From Lithobates sylvaticus (lineage: Eukaryota > Chordata > Amphibia > Anura > Ranidae), in NCBI GenBank assembly GCA_028564925.1, contig CM053026.1:130081150-130145149 (forward strand): a DNA stretch of 64,000 bases, given 5' to 3'. Positions 35,031-46,311 of the stretch are shown here, in pieces. Each line of letters begins with the position of its first letter. Within the stretch, counting starts at the first letter, position 1. Below the pieces are notes generated by a model. That model did no database searches. It was not told the DNA's origin and saw only the letters and a list, made by a program, of their open reading frames with translations. A program made the translations under genes and the position numbers.

Positions 35031-36600
35031 CAATAAAACGACAACTATTTTATTTTTTTTATTTTTTTGAGATTCACAGGTAAAAAAGCTCCTGACTGAA
35101 GCGACTGAATCAAAACGCTACCACAAAAAAAATGTTAGCGATCGCAGGGATCAGGCCTGACTCTGCGAACGCTGCAGTTATGTGTGCTTAGTGTTTTGTA
35201 AGTGACAGTGATCGATCGATACTGCACTTGGGTGGGCTGGGCTGGGCGGAGGGGGAAAACGCAGGTGCTAGCAGGTATCTGGGCTGATCCCGCTAACAAT
35301 GCGTTTTTTTTGGAACCCTAAACTGCTGGGACGCTAGTATAGATCTGATCAGATCAGATATTGATCTGTTCAGATACTGTGCCACTAAGGGAGGTGTATG
35401 CTTTGCGCGTGGGTGTTTGCGGTACTGGCACTAACCTGGGGCGACGCAGACCTTATTAGACCCTAAAACCTAATTGATATCACCCGCCGGGCGATCAGGG
35501 GGTTAAACCGTTATTGGGTAATAAATGGCGGGTGCCCTGACAGTATAAAAAACAAGCTAACTAACCAGCGTCACCCGTAACAGTAATACAAAAAAAAAAA
35601 CTGGTTACCTAGCGACACTAATGCAGCGATCAGAAAAACGATCGCTTAGTGACACTGGCAAAAGGGGGTGAAAGGGTTAACTAGGGGCAATCAGGGGGTT
35701 AAAATCTTTATTAGGTAATATATGGGGGTACCTGACGCTATATAAAAACCTGACGGGGAACCTAAATAACTAACTGGCTGACCAGCGTCACCAGTGACAT
35801 TTATACAGTGATCACTGGTGAAAGGGTTAACTCTAGGGGCAATCAGGGGGTTAAAACCTTTATTTAGGTTGTAATATGGGGGTACCTGACCTATAAACCT
35901 ATTTATGAACCTATATAAACATGGCGGTTAAAAAAAAAAAAAAATGGTTACCTAGCGACACTAATGCAGCGATCAGAAAACCGATCGCTTAGTGACACTG
36001 GCAAAAGGGGGTGAAGGGGTTAACTAGGGGCAATCAGGGGGTTAAACCTTTATTAGGGGGGGGTAGGGGGCTACCTTGGACCTAAAACTAACTGCCCTGA
36101 CAGTTATTACAGTCACACTGACACTAAATGCAGTGATCAGTAAATAAATGATCACTGCAATTAGTGACACTGTGACGGGGGGGGGAGGGGGTGATCTGGG
36201 GGGTGATCAGGGGGTGACAGGGGGGTGGAATATGTGCCTAACTGTACTGGTGTCAGTGTACTGTTGTGCACTAACCTTTACATGTTCACCGCTCGGCGTC
36301 TCCGGTCACATAGACCGGCGCACCGAGCGTGACATCACTTCCGCCTTCCTGTCTATACAATAGACAGGAAGGGGAAGCTTTTCATTGGCCAGGAGCGATC
36401 GCGAGGGGGTGGCCAGAAACCACTGGCCGTCCCCTCGTCCCGGATCGCTCCTGACACGATCCCGACCGTCCCCGCCGGCGGAGGGGGGTCCGATCGGACC
36501 CCCCAACCGCCTGAAGAATGTCACGTACAGGTACGTGATTCTGCCTGTACGTGCCATTCTGTTGACGTATATATACATGGGGCGGTCGGGAAGTGGTTAA

Positions 36601-37005
36601 TGACATCTAATTTGTAACAACAATGCAAACAATAGTTATTTTGGACAAGATACGCTTTCTTGAGAAATATGCTTTCTTGTAGTAAGAGCTGCCTATCTGC
36701 TGGTCATCGCTTTCTACAACTTCCTGAATTCTATGCATGCTTTTCAGCTTCTCCTTTGCTGTTTACTTTCAGTTTCTAAGGACTACATATCCCATGGTTC
36801 CTTGCTGCCTACAAGCAATGATTCTTGTACCGACTCCTCCTCCTGAAACTCTTTCGCTCAGCACCGCTGTAGTTCAGAAGGCAGTCTGTGTAAAATGTGT
36901 GACACAGCAGTGCCTACTCACAGGGCATAATAAATATGTGAGAATTCAACACAGAATTTAAGGAAGTAAATGTGTGAGGATCTTCACAAAGTAAGTCTGC
37001 AAACT
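36601..37005. other. Intron, no gene seen
   Basis: No repeat or coding signal recognised. Confidence 0.4.
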
Positions 37006-37056
37006 TTAAAGTGGAATTCCACTCAAATTCTAACTAAGCCTAAACCTACTCCCATC

Positions 37057-37675
37057 TAGGGTTGCCACATCATCCCTTTAATCCAGGACACATAATAATT
37101 ACGCAGGTTTTGAGGCTGATTTAATGCAGATAAGGCACCAAGTGAGTTTAATTAGCGCCTTAAAGTGGTGTTGCACAAAAAATTTAAATTCCTAAAAAAT
37201 AAAAATAAATGTTTTATTTTTTAACTCACCTCTAAATGCCTGTTGCTAGGGGGTCCCTCATAGTCTGCCTCCTTCAGTGCCTGGGCTGGTGACATCACTT
37301 CCACTCGGCGCAAGAAGGGCTCCCTCCCTCCTGTCAGTCATCTGGGACACGTGACAGGTCCCAGATGACTGCGCGGCCAATCACGGCGTGCGGCGCCGCA
37401 TGCGTAGTGGGTGCCCGGCTGTGAAGCCACAGCCAGGTGCCCACAGTTAGAATGCCGGCCCCGCTGAGTGGAGGGGGGAACGAGCGAGGCTTTGTTCCCC
37501 CACATCGCTGGACCCTGGAACAGGTTAGTGTCCGATTATTAAAAGTCAGCAGCTGGAGTATTTGTAGCTGCTGACTTTTAATATTTTTTTTTTCAGGGCA
37601 ACTCCTCTTTAATCAGCCACAGAACCTGTGTAATTAATATGTGTCCTGGATTGAAGGGATGATGTGGCAACCCTA
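37057..37675. mobile_element. hAT-like element (middle layer)
   Basis: Ends TAGGGTTGCCACATCATCCC and GGGATGATGTGGCAACCCTA are exact inverses over about 20 bp. Flanking 8-mers ctcccatc (37049-37056) and ctctcatc (37676-37683) differ at one base. No transposase. It carries the inner element 37164-37608. Confidence 0.78.
37164..37608. mobile_element. TTAA-flanked element (inner layer)
   Basis: AGTGGTGTTGC at the left and GCAACTCCTCT at the right, flanked by TTAA (37160-37163; 37609-37612). The interior contains a GC-rich block (gcgcggccaatcacggcg…), with no gene. Confidence 0.65.
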
Positions 37676-37968
37676 CTCTCATCCCCATTATAAACCCAGC
37701 GTCGGCTTCAGTGTGGAGGAGAAGAAGCGACAACTGTAGAGCCTAGACGATAATGCCACCCATAGGCTTAATGTGGGGCATCTGTTGTTGGCTTTCCCTC
37801 TTCTATACTGAAGCTAGTGCTGGAACCCGATCATGTGACTGGACCAGAGCAGCTTTAGAGTAGGTAAGAATTGGCATCTTTTCTTTTATGCGTTAGATAG
37901 AATAGGCTTAGAATGGTGGCGGGAGTAGATTTAGGCTTAGTTAGAATTTGACTGGAATTCCACTTTAA

Positions 37969-38317
37969 TGCCGCGTACACACGATCGGAAATTCAAGCCA
38001 GCAAAAGACTGATGAGAGCTTTTGGTCGGAAAATGCGACCGTGTGTATGCTCCATCAGACTTTTGCTGGCCGAATTCCAGCCAGCAAAAGATTGAGAACA
38101 TGTTCACAATTTTTCGGTTGGAAAAAGTTCAGATCGTCTGTAGCAATTCCGACGCGCAAAATTCCTACGCGTGCTCGGAAGTATTGAACTTAATTTTCTC
38201 GGCTTGTCGTAATGTTGTACGTCTGCGTTCTTGATGGTCAAAAGTTCAGTAAACTTTTGTGTGACCGTGTGTATGCAAGCCAAGCTTGAGCAGAATTCCG
38301 TTGGAAAAACCGCGGCA
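37969..38317. mobile_element. PIF/Harbinger-like MITE, full length (349 bp)
   Basis: It starts TGCCGCGTACACACGATCGG after TAA (37966-37968) and ends ACCGCGGCA before TAA (38318-38320). Its left TAA is the last three bases of the TTAA that flanks the 37.0-kb element, so it landed exactly at that border. Downstream (38320) GGCTATGTTCACACTGGCAA resembles one end of the other MITE family. Confidence 0.8.
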
Positions 38318-38354
38318 TAAGGCTATGTTCACACTGGCAAAAGGTCTAGATTTT

Positions 38355-38580
38355 TACCTAAATTTAGTTGATCCAGGGAATATCTGATTGCCTCTTGGGG
38401 GATCAGGAAGGATTTTTTTTCCTGTGCAGGAGCAAATTGGATCATGCTTTGCTGTTGGTTTTTTTTTTGCCTTCCTCTGGATCAACTGTGTATAGGATTG
38501 TAATGTTTTTTTTTCTCTTTTATTGGTTGGGCTGGATATGTCTTTTTTAACCAGACTAACTATGTAACTATAAGAAACAT
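38355..38580 (+). mobile_element. CR1-type LINE 3' tail
   Basis: gttgatccagggaatatctg … ggatcaggaaggatttttt … ccttcctctggatcaactgt … aactatgtaactata. It parallels 47505-47718 (the 3' end of the LINE at 46.3 kb), so it is a solo 3' end. Confidence 0.7.
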
Positions 38581-39218
38581 ACCATAACAAATCATTAATG
38601 CATCACAGTTAAAAAACTATTTTTACTTTTAAACTGCTCTCTTCCTACCCTAGAAACCTCTCAATCATTGGCAGAAACCTCAGTTCCCGCTGCTAGTCAC
38701 AGATCTTCAAATGGTCTTCTACAAATGCAAATAATCTAAAAATGTATTTTTTCTGCTCATATATTTCAATATTGTGTCAGTGAAAAAAAAATCTCTAACA
38801 GGCAAGACATATATTTTCCCTTAAGCAACAAAAATAATGTGTGTGAAGCAGGAACACGGAAGTAAATGGCTGATATAAATACAATTTAAGCCCTATTAAC
38901 ATCCACACTCCAGCAGTACTAAAAATATGCATGTGTGCAACAACACATGAATAATAATGGAACTGATTCCACACAATAAAGGTTTGTAATGGTCAGAACA
39001 CAATGAGAGCACAGCAAGAGCACAGCAGATTCTGCAGTGATATTTGCTTATAATATTAGGAAGCCAGTGTTTGCCTCAGCTTTTTTCTATATTTCACTAC
39101 TTAAGCAATACAGAGAAAAAAAAATCACTGGGGAATTTAAAAAGCTCCTTAACTTGGCCTTAATAAAGGACCACTGCAAGCAAATTTGATATTTAATTTT
39201 TAATAGATGGCTAGAATG
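38581..39218. other. Intron, no gene or repeat recognised
   Basis: AT-rich sequence without a recognised element. Confidence 0.4.
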
Positions 39219-39222
39219 TTAA

Positions 39223-39600
39223 AGGAGGAATAGGGTCAAAGCTTGTTCAGGCCTACTTCTCCTGTGGGTCATATTCAGACGTCGGTGGGATAAAGTACAC
39301 TCAGTTGCTCCAGACTCTTTAGAGATCTCAACTTTAATGTCGGGATCTGCCCAGAGTGGCAGCTGGTTCAGCCTCTCAATGTGCTGCTGAGAGCTTGAGC
39401 CAGCCGATGCCGCCCCTTCCACAGCGCGGCGCTCCCATGAGCACTGCAGGGGCAAATTAGGGAACTGGTGACTGACAGTCACTGGCTCTCTGCTCACTGA
39501 AAACTGAGAACCAGGCGATCAGCGGTCTTTGATCAGTCAATTCTCTGTCTTAGAAATGGCAGGGGCCAGATGTCCACCTAGGTGAGTATGACTGTTTGTT
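39223..39600. mobile_element. AGGAGAAGT-type TTAA element, inverted, partial
   Basis: After TTAA (39219-39222) come gcctacttctcctgtggg and gctcccatgagcactgcag, the family interior read in the opposite direction to 17.15 kb. It reaches ttctctgtcttagaaatggc near 39560; the far end is eroded. Confidence 0.55.
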
Positions 39601-39953
39601 TTTTAAAAACCACCTTACAGTTTTTACATCTCTCAAGGCCTCTCTTGGTCAGATATCTTACTTAACTTCATGTGTCTGCACAACTGCTGGGGCGATTCAT
39701 AATCTCCCCATTGGATTGTTTATTTATTTTATATATTAGAGATGCCGGGACACCCAAGTGTCTAGGAACAGGGTCAGAAATGAATGCAGAGAGATTTCTC
39801 TGTTGAAGAAGGACAGTGCTGACTCAGCACATCAGACTCCATCTATAACTAGAATATCACTTTTAGGTGGACCAACTTAGGCACAATATAACCTTACTTG
39901 TGAGCACACAAAAGCTTTGCTATCTCCAGCATTCCTTTTTTTTTTCCTCCTTA

Positions 39954-40352
39954 TGCCACGTACACACGATCGTAATTCTTGTCGTAAAAAGCTATGATGG
40001 TTTTTCCAACGGAATTCCGCTCAAACTTGTCTTGCCTACATATGGTCACACAAAAGTTTGCTGAACTTTCGACCGTCAAGAACGCGGTGACGTACAACAC
40101 TACGACGAGCCGAGAAAATTAAGTTCAATGCTTCCGAGCATGCGTCGAATTGTTTCCGAGCATGCGTAGGAATTGCTACATACAATCGGAATTTTCGATC
40201 GGAATTTTTTCTGACCGAAAAATTGAGAGTCTGCTCTCAATCTCTTGCTGGCGGAAATTCGGCCAGCAAAAGTCCAATGGAGCATACACATGGTCGCATT
40301 TTCCGACAAAAAGCTCTCATCTGTCTTTTGCTCGCTGAAATTCCAACCAATT
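39954..40352. mobile_element. PIF/Harbinger-like MITE, one end lost
   Basis: It starts TGCCACGTACACACGATCG after TTA (39951-39953). The interior is the same family as 37969 and 49215 (ggaattccgctcaaacttg, ctcggaa/ttccgag blocks), in the opposite orientation. The far terminal repeat is replaced by the next repeat at about 40353. Confidence 0.7.
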
Positions 40353-40369
40353 TTAAAGGGAACCCTGCG

Positions 40370-41118
40370 CCAAAAGTGGCGATTCCGATAAGTCCCCCCG
40401 CCCGCATACTCCCACAACCACCGGGCAAGGGGTGTGGGGATGGGGCCCTTGTCTCCATCAACATGGGGACAAGGTGCTTTAGGGTCAGACCCCAAAGCAC
40501 TCTCCCCATGTTGAGGGCATGTGACCTGGTACGGTTCAGGAGGGGGGGCACTCTCTCACCCCCCCTATTTTCCTGTGGCCTTTCAGGTTGCGTGCTCGGA
40601 TAAGGGTCTAGTATGGATTTTGGGGGGGATCCCTATGCCATTTTTTTTTCATTTTGGCGCAGGATTCCCCTTAATTTCTATATCAGACCTGAAGGGTCAA
40701 ATTTTGGCTCAGGGTTCCCCTTAATATTCCTACCAGACCCAAAGGGCCTGGCAATGGACTGGGGGGGACCCATGCCCTTTTTTTCAATGAGTTTTATCTA
40801 TATTGTCAAGACCCGAAAATTCATTACAGCCGCAATCAGTATTGAAGGACAATTTTTCCTTTAGAAATGTAATTTTGCAGTGGTACTGTTCTAAACACGG
40901 GAAACATTTGCTACTTTACAGGCATACTATAGACACCCCAGGCACAATATTTAAAGGAATATTTCATTTTTATTGTTTGCCTGTTAGCATTAAAAAAAAT
41001 CACTGCTCCCGAAAAAACGTACCTTTTAAAAGAAAAACATTTGCACTGATACATGGTCTGGGACAGGACTCAGGTCCCCAAACACTTTTTATGACAATAA
41101 CTTGCATATAAGCCTTTA
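40370..41118 (-). repeat. Dispersed unclassified repeat, inverted copy
   Basis: Phrases ctcaacatgggg, accgtaccagg and ccttatccgag appear as reverse complements (cctggtacggttcaggagg, cggataagggtct). The part 40860-41118 is the uninterrupted counterpart of 7240-7335 plus 8956-9135; its TTAA at 40951-40954 is the empty insertion site. Confidence 0.65.
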
Positions 41119-42190
41119 GCCTGGGTTCAGACTAGTGCGGTGCGAATTCAAGGCCCTGCGTGACTGCGCAGTGAAACGCCGGCTGTTCTGCAGTTTGTCC
41201 GCGTTTTAGGTCCGAATCAGCTGCTGACATAAATTCGCAACTCATGTACTACTTCTGAGGGGGAAATCCACGCCAAATCCACGCCAAATTTTTATAAAAA
41301 CCGGCATGGGTTCCCCCTCCAGAGGCATACTAGGCCCTTAGGTCTGGTATGGATTTTAAGGGTACCCCTACGCCGAAAAAAACGGCGTGGGGGTCCCCCC
41401 AAAATCCATACCAGACCCTTATCCGAGCACGCAGCCTGGCAGGTCAGGAAAGGGGGTGGGGACGAGCGAGCCCCCCCCTCCTGAACCGTACCAGGCCGCA
41501 TGCCCTCAACATGGGGGGTGGGTGCTTTGGGGAAGGGGGGGCCCTGCGGCCCTCCCACCCCAAAGCACCTTGTCCCCATGTTGATGAGGACAAGGGCCTC
41601 TTCCCGGCAACCCTGGCCATTGGTTGTCGGGGTCTGCGGGCGGGGGGCTTATCGGAATCGGGAGCCCCCTTTAATAAGGGGGCCCCCAGATCTCGGCCCC
41701 CCACCCTATGTGAATGAGTATGGGGTACGATGTACCCCTACCCATTCACCTAAGGTGTAAAGTGTAAAAAAGTGTATAAAAAAAAAACACAATTTTTTCT
41801 AAATATTTTATTGCACTGCTCCGGGGGTCTTCTTCCGTCTTGGGGGTCTTCTCGCCGGACTCCTCCGCTATTTTACCTAGCTCTTTTACCGAGCGGAGAA
41901 GCCAGGCTTTCTTCTTCTTTGTTGCCGCCGTCGTCTGGGGGTCTCGATCCGCCTTCGGGGGTCTTCCGGGGTCTCTTCTGTTCTTGCCGCTGTCGTCGCC
42001 TTCTGCGCCACCTTCTTCTTCTTCTTCTTCTTCCGATGTTGACTCGTCGCTCTCTCTGGCCGGAATGGCAGAGCCGCGCTGGGACTTATATAGGGACAAG
42101 GGGGCAGGGTCACATGCTCATGTCACATGGTGACCCCGCCCACATATGATGTCACAGTCCCGGAGGATGCTGGACAGTCTATTTGCTTTG
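41119..42190 (+). repeat. Dispersed unclassified repeat, forward copy
   Basis: It contains ccttatccgagcacgcag, ctgaaccgtaccaggccg, caccttgtccccatgttgat, ggggtacgatgtacccctac, then a (CTT)-rich tract (42013-42036) and a GC-rich end (tgacatgagcatgtgaccct on the minus strand). Its organisation parallels 21.7-22.9 kb. Open frames here are shared repeat sequence without known domains. Confidence 0.6.
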
Positions 42191-43960
42191 CCTTTAGTAA
42201 ATCAACCGCCATTATTTTTATAGGTCAGTCTTGCTAAATTTGGGTTCCTCCTAAGGTTTCTAAGGATTCAGTGAACAGTTGGTAATGGGGATTTAAAGCA
42301 CCAATTACATTCAGCAAACCCAGTGACCAATCGAGTCTCTTTTTTCTTCTTTAAAGCAAGTTGTCTGTTTGGTGGCTTTTTCAAAAATGACCCCCAGTGT
42401 GACCCCCTGACCCCAAAGCACTATAATAAACACACTGTACTAAACCACCACCAAAATAAGGGGTACTTTTCCTTTGACCACCAATAAAAGAGGACACTTA
42501 TCCACTGATCATCAATATGAGGGGGTGCACTACACTTACATTCAATGTAAGGGGACGCTATTCCACTAACCACCAATTTGAGAGGTGCATTAGACATACC
42601 TCTAATATAAGGGTGCACTATTCCATTGACCACCAATTTAAGGGGGGCGTCACTAGTGTGATCATCAGAATATATTGACACTTTTCCACTGACCATCAAT
42701 ATGAGGGGGCACTACATTAACCAATAAAATAAGGGGGCATTTCTGCACAGACCACCAATGTAAAGGGGCACATCACCAATGACAATCAATTTACGGGGAC
42801 ACTTCTCCACTGAGAACTAAGGTAATGGGGCATTTATTCACTGACCACGAATAAACACCAATGTAAAGAAACACATTTATTGTTGTAAATATTATATTTA
42901 TTGCATGGTTATTACTTAAAGTGGAATTTCAGGCTATACCTAACTAATCTTAAAAATGCTCTCTCCCCCTTCTAATAATATACTTACCTATTTTCAGGCT
43001 ACCCCAGTCTGGTCAAATGATTACACCATTTTCCTTATTCTGATATTATAAATTTACTGATCACACTAATGTACAGTGAGCTGTGGATATAATCATTTCT
43101 AGCAGGGGTTCCCTGAGACTTAAAATTTAATTCAAGGACTCCTCTGTGGTAAAAAAGGTTGAAAGGGCTGTTATAGGCTATGAATAATATATGTTTTGAA
43201 TCTAAGAAAGAAATAAAAACAGTCCAGCAAATATTGGCACTTAGCATGGTATTTTCTTTAAAAAGTCATATTAGTGCAGAGTAATGTTTGAAACGATCCT
43301 TCAGTACGGTTTATAATTATCACCTGCATCATTTTTATTTTAAAAGGTTTCTATATTTTTTTTTAACCTTCAATGTACAAATCATTTACGACAGGGTACT
43401 TTCATAATTCCAAAGTATTCTGTTCTTTCTTATTAGGAAACCCAGCACTGCATGCTTGCTTTTTGGTAGCCTCTGCAGGGTTATTAGGGTGTTCCCATCT
43501 CTGCTAGGAGAGAGGGAGGGGTATGTCTTCTGACTTAGGTCAGCTATACATGGAGTGAATTTCTTTCCTGCAAGAAAGACATTTGCTTGATTCCCCTATC
43601 AACATAGACAGTACTGACATGGGAATCACTCCTGCCTGGCCATTGTCTTCTCGGGGGGGGAAACCCTTCCCGTCAGGAGAATACAGTGATTATCGCTAGT
43701 GGCTATAGCAGCTGTTCACAATATTCTCCAAAGAATTCGGCAGGCTGGTTGTACCCAAGTTAATTGAATGCTGGCCATACACGGTTAGAAAATCATTTGA
43801 AAAAATATTCAATACGCTCGATCGATTGACTTTGAAAACGTTAGTGGGCTAATTTTGGTTACAAAATGTACATTTTTATGCCAAAAGAACGAACCAAGAT
43901 GTCATATTTTTTGCATAGAAATTAACCATTTCTGGAACCATTGTAGTGGAATTCAGTGGC
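42191..43960. other. Intron, repeat-like remnants, no gene
   Basis: At 42430-42870 the phrase cactgaccaccaat…aagggg recurs every 55-70 bases, an old degenerate tandem repeat. At 42917 TTAAAGTGGAATTTCAGGC resembles the end of the 37.0-kb element, alone. No coding signal. Confidence 0.45.
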
Positions 43961-43963
43961 GGA

Positions 43964-44700
43964 TGGTGCTCAAAATTTTTGGTGGGGGCGCAAACGAACT
44001 GAAAAAATACTGAAACAAAAATATCAATTGCAGCCACTGTGCCCATCCACTGCAGCCAACTGTGCCCATCCACTGCAGCCAACTGCGCCCATCCACTGCA
44101 GCCAACTGTGGCCATCCTATGCAGCCAACAGTGGCCATCCTATGCAGCCAACTGTGCCCATCATATGCAGCCAACTGTGCCCAGCAAATGCAGCCAACTG
44201 TGCCCAGCAAATGCAACCAACTGTGCCCATCATATGCAGCCAACTGTGCCCATAATATGCAGCCACTGTGCCCCCCCCCCACCCACTCACGCTCACAGTC
44301 TGCTCGGCAATTACCCCATCGTGGTAGTGGGTCAGGCAGGGGGTGATGGCGGTGAGCTGTGGGACGGTTAGCACAGGTCAGGCGATGGCTCCTGAGTCTC
44401 TTCTTCCTGTTCTGCTAGGCGGCCAATGGGATCACCTCTGCGTTCAGCAAATCAGGTGACCAGTATTAGATCTGCCCCTCCTAATTGGCGAAGAGGCGGG
44501 TCAGTGTTAGAAAAGCAAATTTTAATATTCTAACACGCCTGGGTGGACTGCGAGCGCAATGCTTTGCAATCACAGTTCACCTTTTTTGAAGCCTATTAGA
44601 GCTATAGGCTCTAATCAGGTGTTAAAAGAAAAACACCCTCACTGCTGTTCAAGCGCCCGGGGTCGTAAAAGGGGTCGGACGCCTGAATAGGGGCTGGTTG
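43964..44700. mobile_element. hAT-like element start with internal minisatellite
   Basis: CAGTGGCGGATGGTGC at the left is a hAT-style end. It is followed by the 23-bp array at 44030-44275 and a GC-rich part. I could not find the right end or a target duplication. Confidence 0.4.
44030..44275. repeat. 23-bp minisatellite
   Basis: About ten units of ACTGTGCCCATCCACTGCAGCCA with variants. Frames reading PTVPIICSQLCP or GCICWAQLAA come from the array and are not genes. Confidence 0.92.
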
Positions 44701-44929
44701 AATTGATTGAAAATAGTTCAAACAAATCTATGGCACACACACACATGTTAAAATGTAACCCCAGATCATGTAATCAATCGATGAAAAATCTACTTTTTAA
44801 TGTTGTTATCGATTGATAATATGTCGATAATTGGGTGACATCTATTTATTATATATTATAATAAATAGATTTATTCTATCTATTTATTTATTTTTTCTTT
44901 CTTATTTATTTTACCTTTTTATTTATTTA

Positions 44930-46054
44930 TTTTAATTTTTTTACACTGTTCTTTTAAAAAAAATTATGTCACTTTTATTCCTATTACAATGTAATAGAAA
45001 AAAAGCATGACAGGACCTCTTGATTATGAGATCTGTGGTCAAAAATACAATAAAAATATAGGTTAGCAACTTTTTTCCCTGGAACCTCCCCTTACTGCTG
45101 GAGAGCCTGTGGGCAATTGGGTACTCTCTCACATATGTTTTGGCACTGCCCCAATATCAGGAGCCTCTGGAATCAAGTGTTCCAATTAATCTCCTCTATT
45201 ACCAGCATAATTACCAATCCTGACCCGGCATTAGCTATCCTGCATATCCACATTGACAGATTCCCTACTGTCTATAGGCCTGTAGTATCACATATTCTAT
45301 TACAAACACGCATACAAATACTATGTAACTGGAAATCCACAACAGCCATAAACCTTTCTGAGGTGACGACGGCTGTACACAGGAATTACACCTTTGAACG
45401 CTTGATAGCAATAAATTCACAAAACTGTACAAAGTTTGACAAAAGTTGGCATATATGGCCCCGCCTGTCTCAACAGAGTTGATTGATTATTGACCTAACG
45501 GTCTTAATGTTATTGATATTCTATCTTAAATGTTCTGATTTTCTGATGCATATCAATATGTATACACTTCCCCTTCTGTACTGTGTTTAATATTTCTTGC
45601 AAATACTCAATAAAAAATTATTGTATTAAAAAATACAATAAAAAAAAAAAAATTTAATGTAGTTTAAAAAAAAAAATGTTGCTTTAAGAGCTATGGACGG
45701 AAGTGACGTTTTGACGTTGCTTCCGCCCTGCAATGGTATGGAGATGGTTGGCGACCATCTTCCCCTCACTCGTCTCCATACCTAACAGGACACAGGACCC
45801 AATCAATTTTGCCGCTGCCGGCGACTCCGGTATGCGACGGAGGGCACCGGAGCGCGGCGGGAGGGAGTAGGCCCCCTTCCGCCGCCAATTAAAGTGATCT
45901 TGCGGTGAATCCGCCACAGAGATCACTTTTATCGGAAAGAGGACCGCCCACTGAAGAAGAGGATACCGGGTTTATGGTAGCTAACTGCTCCCATAACAAC
46001 GATGTCCCTCTTCAAAGTACCGATGTTTGATGACGGTGGGCCGTCCGTAAGTGG
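44930..46054 (+). mobile_element. piggyBac-like element, 5'-truncated, split by an L1 tail
   Basis: The left part (44935-45056) has cacttttattcctattacaa and gcatgacaggacctcttgat; the right part (45641-46054) ends GCCGTCCGTAAGTGG before TTAA (46055-46058). The L1-type insertion at 45057-45627 lies between them. Confidence 0.65.
45057..45627 (+). mobile_element. L1/Tx1-type LINE: C-terminal ORF2 and 3' tail
   Basis: From 45087 to 45483 the frame is open and encodes SPYCWRACGQLGTLSHMFWH, CPNIRSLWNQVF and, near its end, CTKFDKSWHIWPRLSQQS. The C-x3-C…H-x3-HC arrangement is the C-terminal zinc-knuckle-like motif of L1-clade ORF2. AATAAA lies near the end (45610). The target duplication AAAAATACAATAAAAA flanks it (45041-45056; about 45628 on). 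It is 5'-truncated: only the last ~130 residues remain. Confidence 0.88.
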
Positions 46055-46311
46055 TTAAAGAGTATTTACTTTTTAGCATAGTTCAACAGGCATGAAATCA
46101 GCAGCTTAGTATATCTAGGTTTGTGCTCATTAGCATGTATGCCCAGACCGATTTTTTATTTTTTTTTATGATTTTCTTACCATTTATGGCCAGCTTTACT
46201 CTGCTGTCTATTTTTAGCTCAAATGCTAGAAAAAAAGAGTAGTAGAGTATAGAGTTTGCATAGGTATACTAAAAAGATCTGTAAGAGAAAATAAAAAATG
46301 CTTTTGTTTAG

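Larger units (their letters stand above)
31924..36596 (+). mobile_element. Large piggyBac-like non-autonomous element (4.67 kb)
   Basis: It opens CCACTTCAGCCCCGG after TTAA (31920-31923) and closes GGGGCGGTCGGGAAGTGG before TTAA (36597-36600). The left third shares the 7.3- and 16.0-kb family interior. The middle has two direct and two inverted copies of a block with caccccaagctatttgctga (about 32420, 32820; inverted 32990, 33380). The right third has diverged units of gcaatcagggggttaaa (35490-36060) and a GC-rich terminal part like the 59-kb copy. No open frame encodes a transposase. It could be one long family or two related elements fused, since another TAACCACTTGA occurs at 33482. Confidence 0.7.
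37010..37964. mobile_element. TTAA-flanked palindromic element (outer layer of three)
   Basis: AGTGGAATTCCACTCAAATT… at the left is mirrored by …AATTTGACTGGAATTCCACT at the right, over about 45 bp, flanked by TTAA (37006-37009; 37965-37968). It contains a hAT-like element at 37057-37675. Confidence 0.75.

Noticed and set aside
41292-42149. Several 85-125-codon frames with Pro/Ser/Glu-rich products
   Set aside because: They lie in a dispersed repeat with a CTT tract; the equivalent frames are not kept in the copy at 21.7-22.9 kb.
43953-44371. Frames rich in AANCAHPLQPT or WAQLAA repeats
   Set aside because: Artefact of the 23-bp minisatellite.
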